Assembly: GCA_019347945.1 (NCBI GenBank)
Contig: JAHWKK010000002.1
Span: forward strand, 1-64,000
DNA length: 64,000 nt
Direction: 5' to 3'
From: Acidobacteriota bacterium
Lineage (GTDB): Bacteria; Acidobacteriota; Thermoanaerobaculia; Gp7-AA8; JAHWKK01
Shown here: positions 62,219 through 64,000 of the stretch, piece after piece
How the letters are laid out: the number at the start of each line of letters is the position of its first letter
Numbering within the stretch: the first letter of the stretch is position 1
Translations under genes and position numbers: made by a program
Notes under the pieces: model-generated
Told to the model about the DNA's origin: nothing
Databases searched by the model: none
What the model saw: the letters and a program-made list of their open reading frames with translations, nothing else

Positions 62219-64000
62219 CGCAACTGATGATCGCCGAGACCGCGACGACCGGATCGAAGTAGCGAATTCGCACGACGCTGCGACCCTCCGGAACGACGAC
62301 ACCGGTGTATGCGACATTCACGGGGAAGTGCTCCACCTCCTCTTCATTGACGGAGATGCGCCAATTGGGATGGAAGGTGATCGAGGAGACGAGCACTGCC
62401 GGCGAAGAGGCATTCACTCTCAGATCGGCTCCCGAGAAGATCTCCTCGATGAGCTCGACCGATCCCGATGAACCTGCGACTCCGCCTGAAGAATCGGTAC
62501 CGATGATCCATGCCGTTCCCGGCTCGCTACCTTCTTCGACGATCGTATCGACGAGCTCGGCAAGATCATCAACTCGTCTCACGCCGGTTGCGATGCTGTA
62601 GCGAGGACGCTCTCCCTCGTCGACCATCCGGATCGGATCGACCTCCCGCTTGCTGGTTCCGACGACGGCGACCGAGCTGCGGTATCGACTCCGGTATCTC
62701 GCGTTCGACATCGACATGAAGATCGAGGCCCAGTCCTTTCTTCCGCGGTCTCTGACTTCGAACATCGTGTGGACCAAGTCCACCGAATGCTTCATCGCGG
62801 TCTTGTCATAGTCGCGCTCGAGCACGGTCCGGTAAAGATCGTTCGCCGGCGTCATCGGAAACATTCCGTTGCGAACGACCCAGTAGACGGCATCACCCGT
62901 CGAAAACCACGAACGGGCGGTCTTCGATCGTCCATACCAGTCGACTTCGTGAAAGATTCGGTAGCCATCACGGCCGGGCGCGAGCTCCGCGGCCAGTGGA
63001 GGTGCCCGGTAGAACTCCGAGGAAATCCGGGGCGAGACGTCGAGGCCCAGCAGTGCCAGCTCTATCCAGAGGATCACGTTCAGAATGACCAGAGCTCGTC
63101 GCCGCGCCACAGTCAACGTCACGAGGATCGCGCCCCAGAGAAGTGCGACCAGGGTCCAGACCTCACGCGACCCCTCCACCATCCGGGTCAGATACCTCGA
63201 CTCTGAAACACCGAAGAGATCACCGAACATCGAGGTGTAGCCCGGATGAAGCGACAGCGCAGCCAGGACCGTCACGCCTGCAGCAATGGCGAGCGCGAGA
63301 GCCGTCGCGACCTTCCTGACCTTCTCATCATTCCCCGAGAGCCGGTCGAGAAGCATCGCGCCGAATACGATCGTGGCGAAGACGAGACCGATCGAGAACT
63401 TCTCCGGATAGCGGAATCCCCTGCCGATTTCCGCCTGCCAGGCCCACCAATACAACGGTGTGAAGCTCCCGAGAGTCAGCAGGTAAAACAAGGCGCTCGT
63501 TCCGAGGTAGCGAAGCCAGCCGGGAAACCGCAGGACGACTCCCACCATCGCCATCAACGCGATGATCATTCCGGGGGCAATCGAAAAGAGGAAGGGGGAA
63601 GCCTGCCGCGGATAGAAGCGTCCGCCGGCCCAGTACAGAACATGGCCGTCGAGGTTGAAACGGCCAAAAGCCGATGGGACGATCATTTCGAGCGGGCGCA
63701 GCGGGTGGAGGCTCCACGATGTGACCAAGTCATAGTCGAAGCCATCGGCTCTGACGGTGTCGGAGACGTGATCGATGGCCGGCCACAGCTGAATCGCCCC
63801 GACGAGAACCGCTCCGATCAGAACGACCGAAAAGCGGGCGACGACGAGCGAGATCAGCTGCGGGGCGAGAAGCCGGCGTCTTCTCCACAAAAACCACGTT
63901 AGCCACAACCCTGCGAGAACCCAGGTCTGGATCAGCGTGACGGGCTCCGCGGCCAAAAGCTGCAGGCCGCCGAAGAGCACGGCGATGCACGCGTGGCGGC
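62166..64000 (-). CDS. YfhO-like polytopic membrane protein, C-terminal part (cut by window end)
   Basis: The frame is open through 64000, so the N-terminus lies outside. Around ten hydrophobic helices occupy the visible first half (for example LVVARFSVVLIGAVLVGAIQ and LVFATIVFGAMLLDRLSG), then a soluble extracytoplasmic domain of about 250 residues and a final helix near the end. The arrangement and the YWAGGRFYPRQASPFLFSIA segment fit YfhO/GT-C-like proteins, which glycosylate cell-wall polymers. The convergent glycosyltransferase could provide the lipid-linked sugar donor. Confidence 0.75.
   Translation of the reverse strand, partial: RHACIAVLFGGLQLLAAEPVTLIQTWVLAGLWLTWFLWRRRRLLAPQLISLVVARFSVVLIGAVLVGAIQLWPAIDHVSDTVRADGFDYDLVTSWSLHPLRPLEMIVPSAFGRFNLDGHVLYWAGGRFYPRQASPFLFSIAPGMIIALMAMVGVVLRFPGWLRYLGTSALFYLLTLGSFTPLYWWAWQAEIGRGFRYPEKFSIGLVFATIVFGAMLLDRLSGNDEKVRKVATALALAIAAGVTVLAALSLHPGYTSMFGDLFGVSESRYLTRMVEGSREVWTLVALLWGAILVTLTVARRRALVILNVILWIELALLGLDVSPRISSEFYRAPPLAAELAPGRDGYRIFHEVDWYGRSKTARSWFSTGDAVYWVVRNGMFPMTPANDLYRTVLERDYDKTAMKHSVDLVHTMFEVRDRGRKDWASIFMSMSNARYRSRYRSSVAVVGTSKREVDPIRMVDEGERPRYSIATGVRRVDDLAELVDTIVEEGSEPGTAWIIGTDSSGGVAGSSGSVELIEEIFSGADLRVNASSPAVLVSSITFHPNWRISVNEEEVEHFPVNVAYTGVVVPEGRSVVRIRYFDPVVAVSAIISCVSVLIVVGILLFPGRRS

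Overview
The window is a GC-rich, densely coding, Gram-negative bacterial chromosome segment. An outer-membrane-type beta-barrel, a complete DsbD electron relay, a MacAB-like exporter, type IV pilins and many MerR-TPR, DUF4388, S8-protease and M20-peptidase genes suggest Acidobacteriota or a close neighbour. This placement rests on gene content only, with no rRNA or marker-tree evidence. Housekeeping genes present are rplY, ftsK, pgeF, a class A PBP, purF, serS, pth and rnr.

Layout. 1-640: the start of an IS110-family transposase that appears to have landed inside a dispersed palindromic repeat. 0.9-5.2 kb: a four-gene ABC exporter operon (adaptor, ATPase, two FtsX permeases). 5.3-9.2 kb: a patchwork holding a toxin-antitoxin pair with a frameshifted toxin, a frameshifted secreted S8 protease with a companion secreted protein, and three copies of a repeat. 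The two larger copies carry the 3' tail of the neighbouring phospholipase-D gene. 9-12.4 kb: cardiolipin-synthase-like enzyme, TlpA-like lipoprotein, ribosomal protein L25 and a small lipoprotein. 12.4-18.45 kb: a genomic island bounded by a 49-bp perfect repeat of the 3' half of tRNA-Thr(CGU). It carries a PIN-domain pair, a three-gene operon of unknown function and several secreted or membrane proteins, but no recognisable integrase. 18.5-23.1 kb: two membrane proteins and FtsK. 23.5-26.1 kb: a B12-dependent acyl-CoA mutase large chain and a periplasmic protein. 26.5-37.6 kb: a long run of plus-strand genes from a MerR-TPR regulator through DUF4388, PgeF, a class A PBP, zinc-ribbon membrane proteins, dodecin and PurF to a chemoreceptor-like protein. 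37.7-46.9 kb: acetyltransferase, superoxide dismutase, MBL hydrolase, DsbD and its thioredoxin partner, SerRS and a second S8 protease. 47.5-52.3 kb: a VWA / MoxR-type ATPase set with a diguanylate-cyclase response regulator and Pth. 52.3-60 kb: SpoIIE-type phosphatase regulator, TPR protein, RNase R, a Fis-like protein, an M20 peptidase and two tandem pilins behind a sigma54-like promoter. 60-64 kb: a second M20 peptidase, a GT2 glycosyltransferase and a YfhO-like membrane protein cut by the window end.

Three themes run through the window. Several gaps begin, directly after a stop codon, with purine-rich tandem heptamers or octamers, and a pyrimidine-rich mirror array usually follows; in two gaps palindromic repeats lie between or beside the arrays. 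Gene-tail duplications flank two stretches of accessory cargo. Three coding regions (ParE toxin, S8 protease, DUF4388 protein) show single-base frame shifts, the last at a run of ten adenines. A further reinterpretation is that the mutase near 24 kb carries the substrate-pocket residues of isobutyryl-CoA mutase rather than methylmalonyl-CoA mutase.
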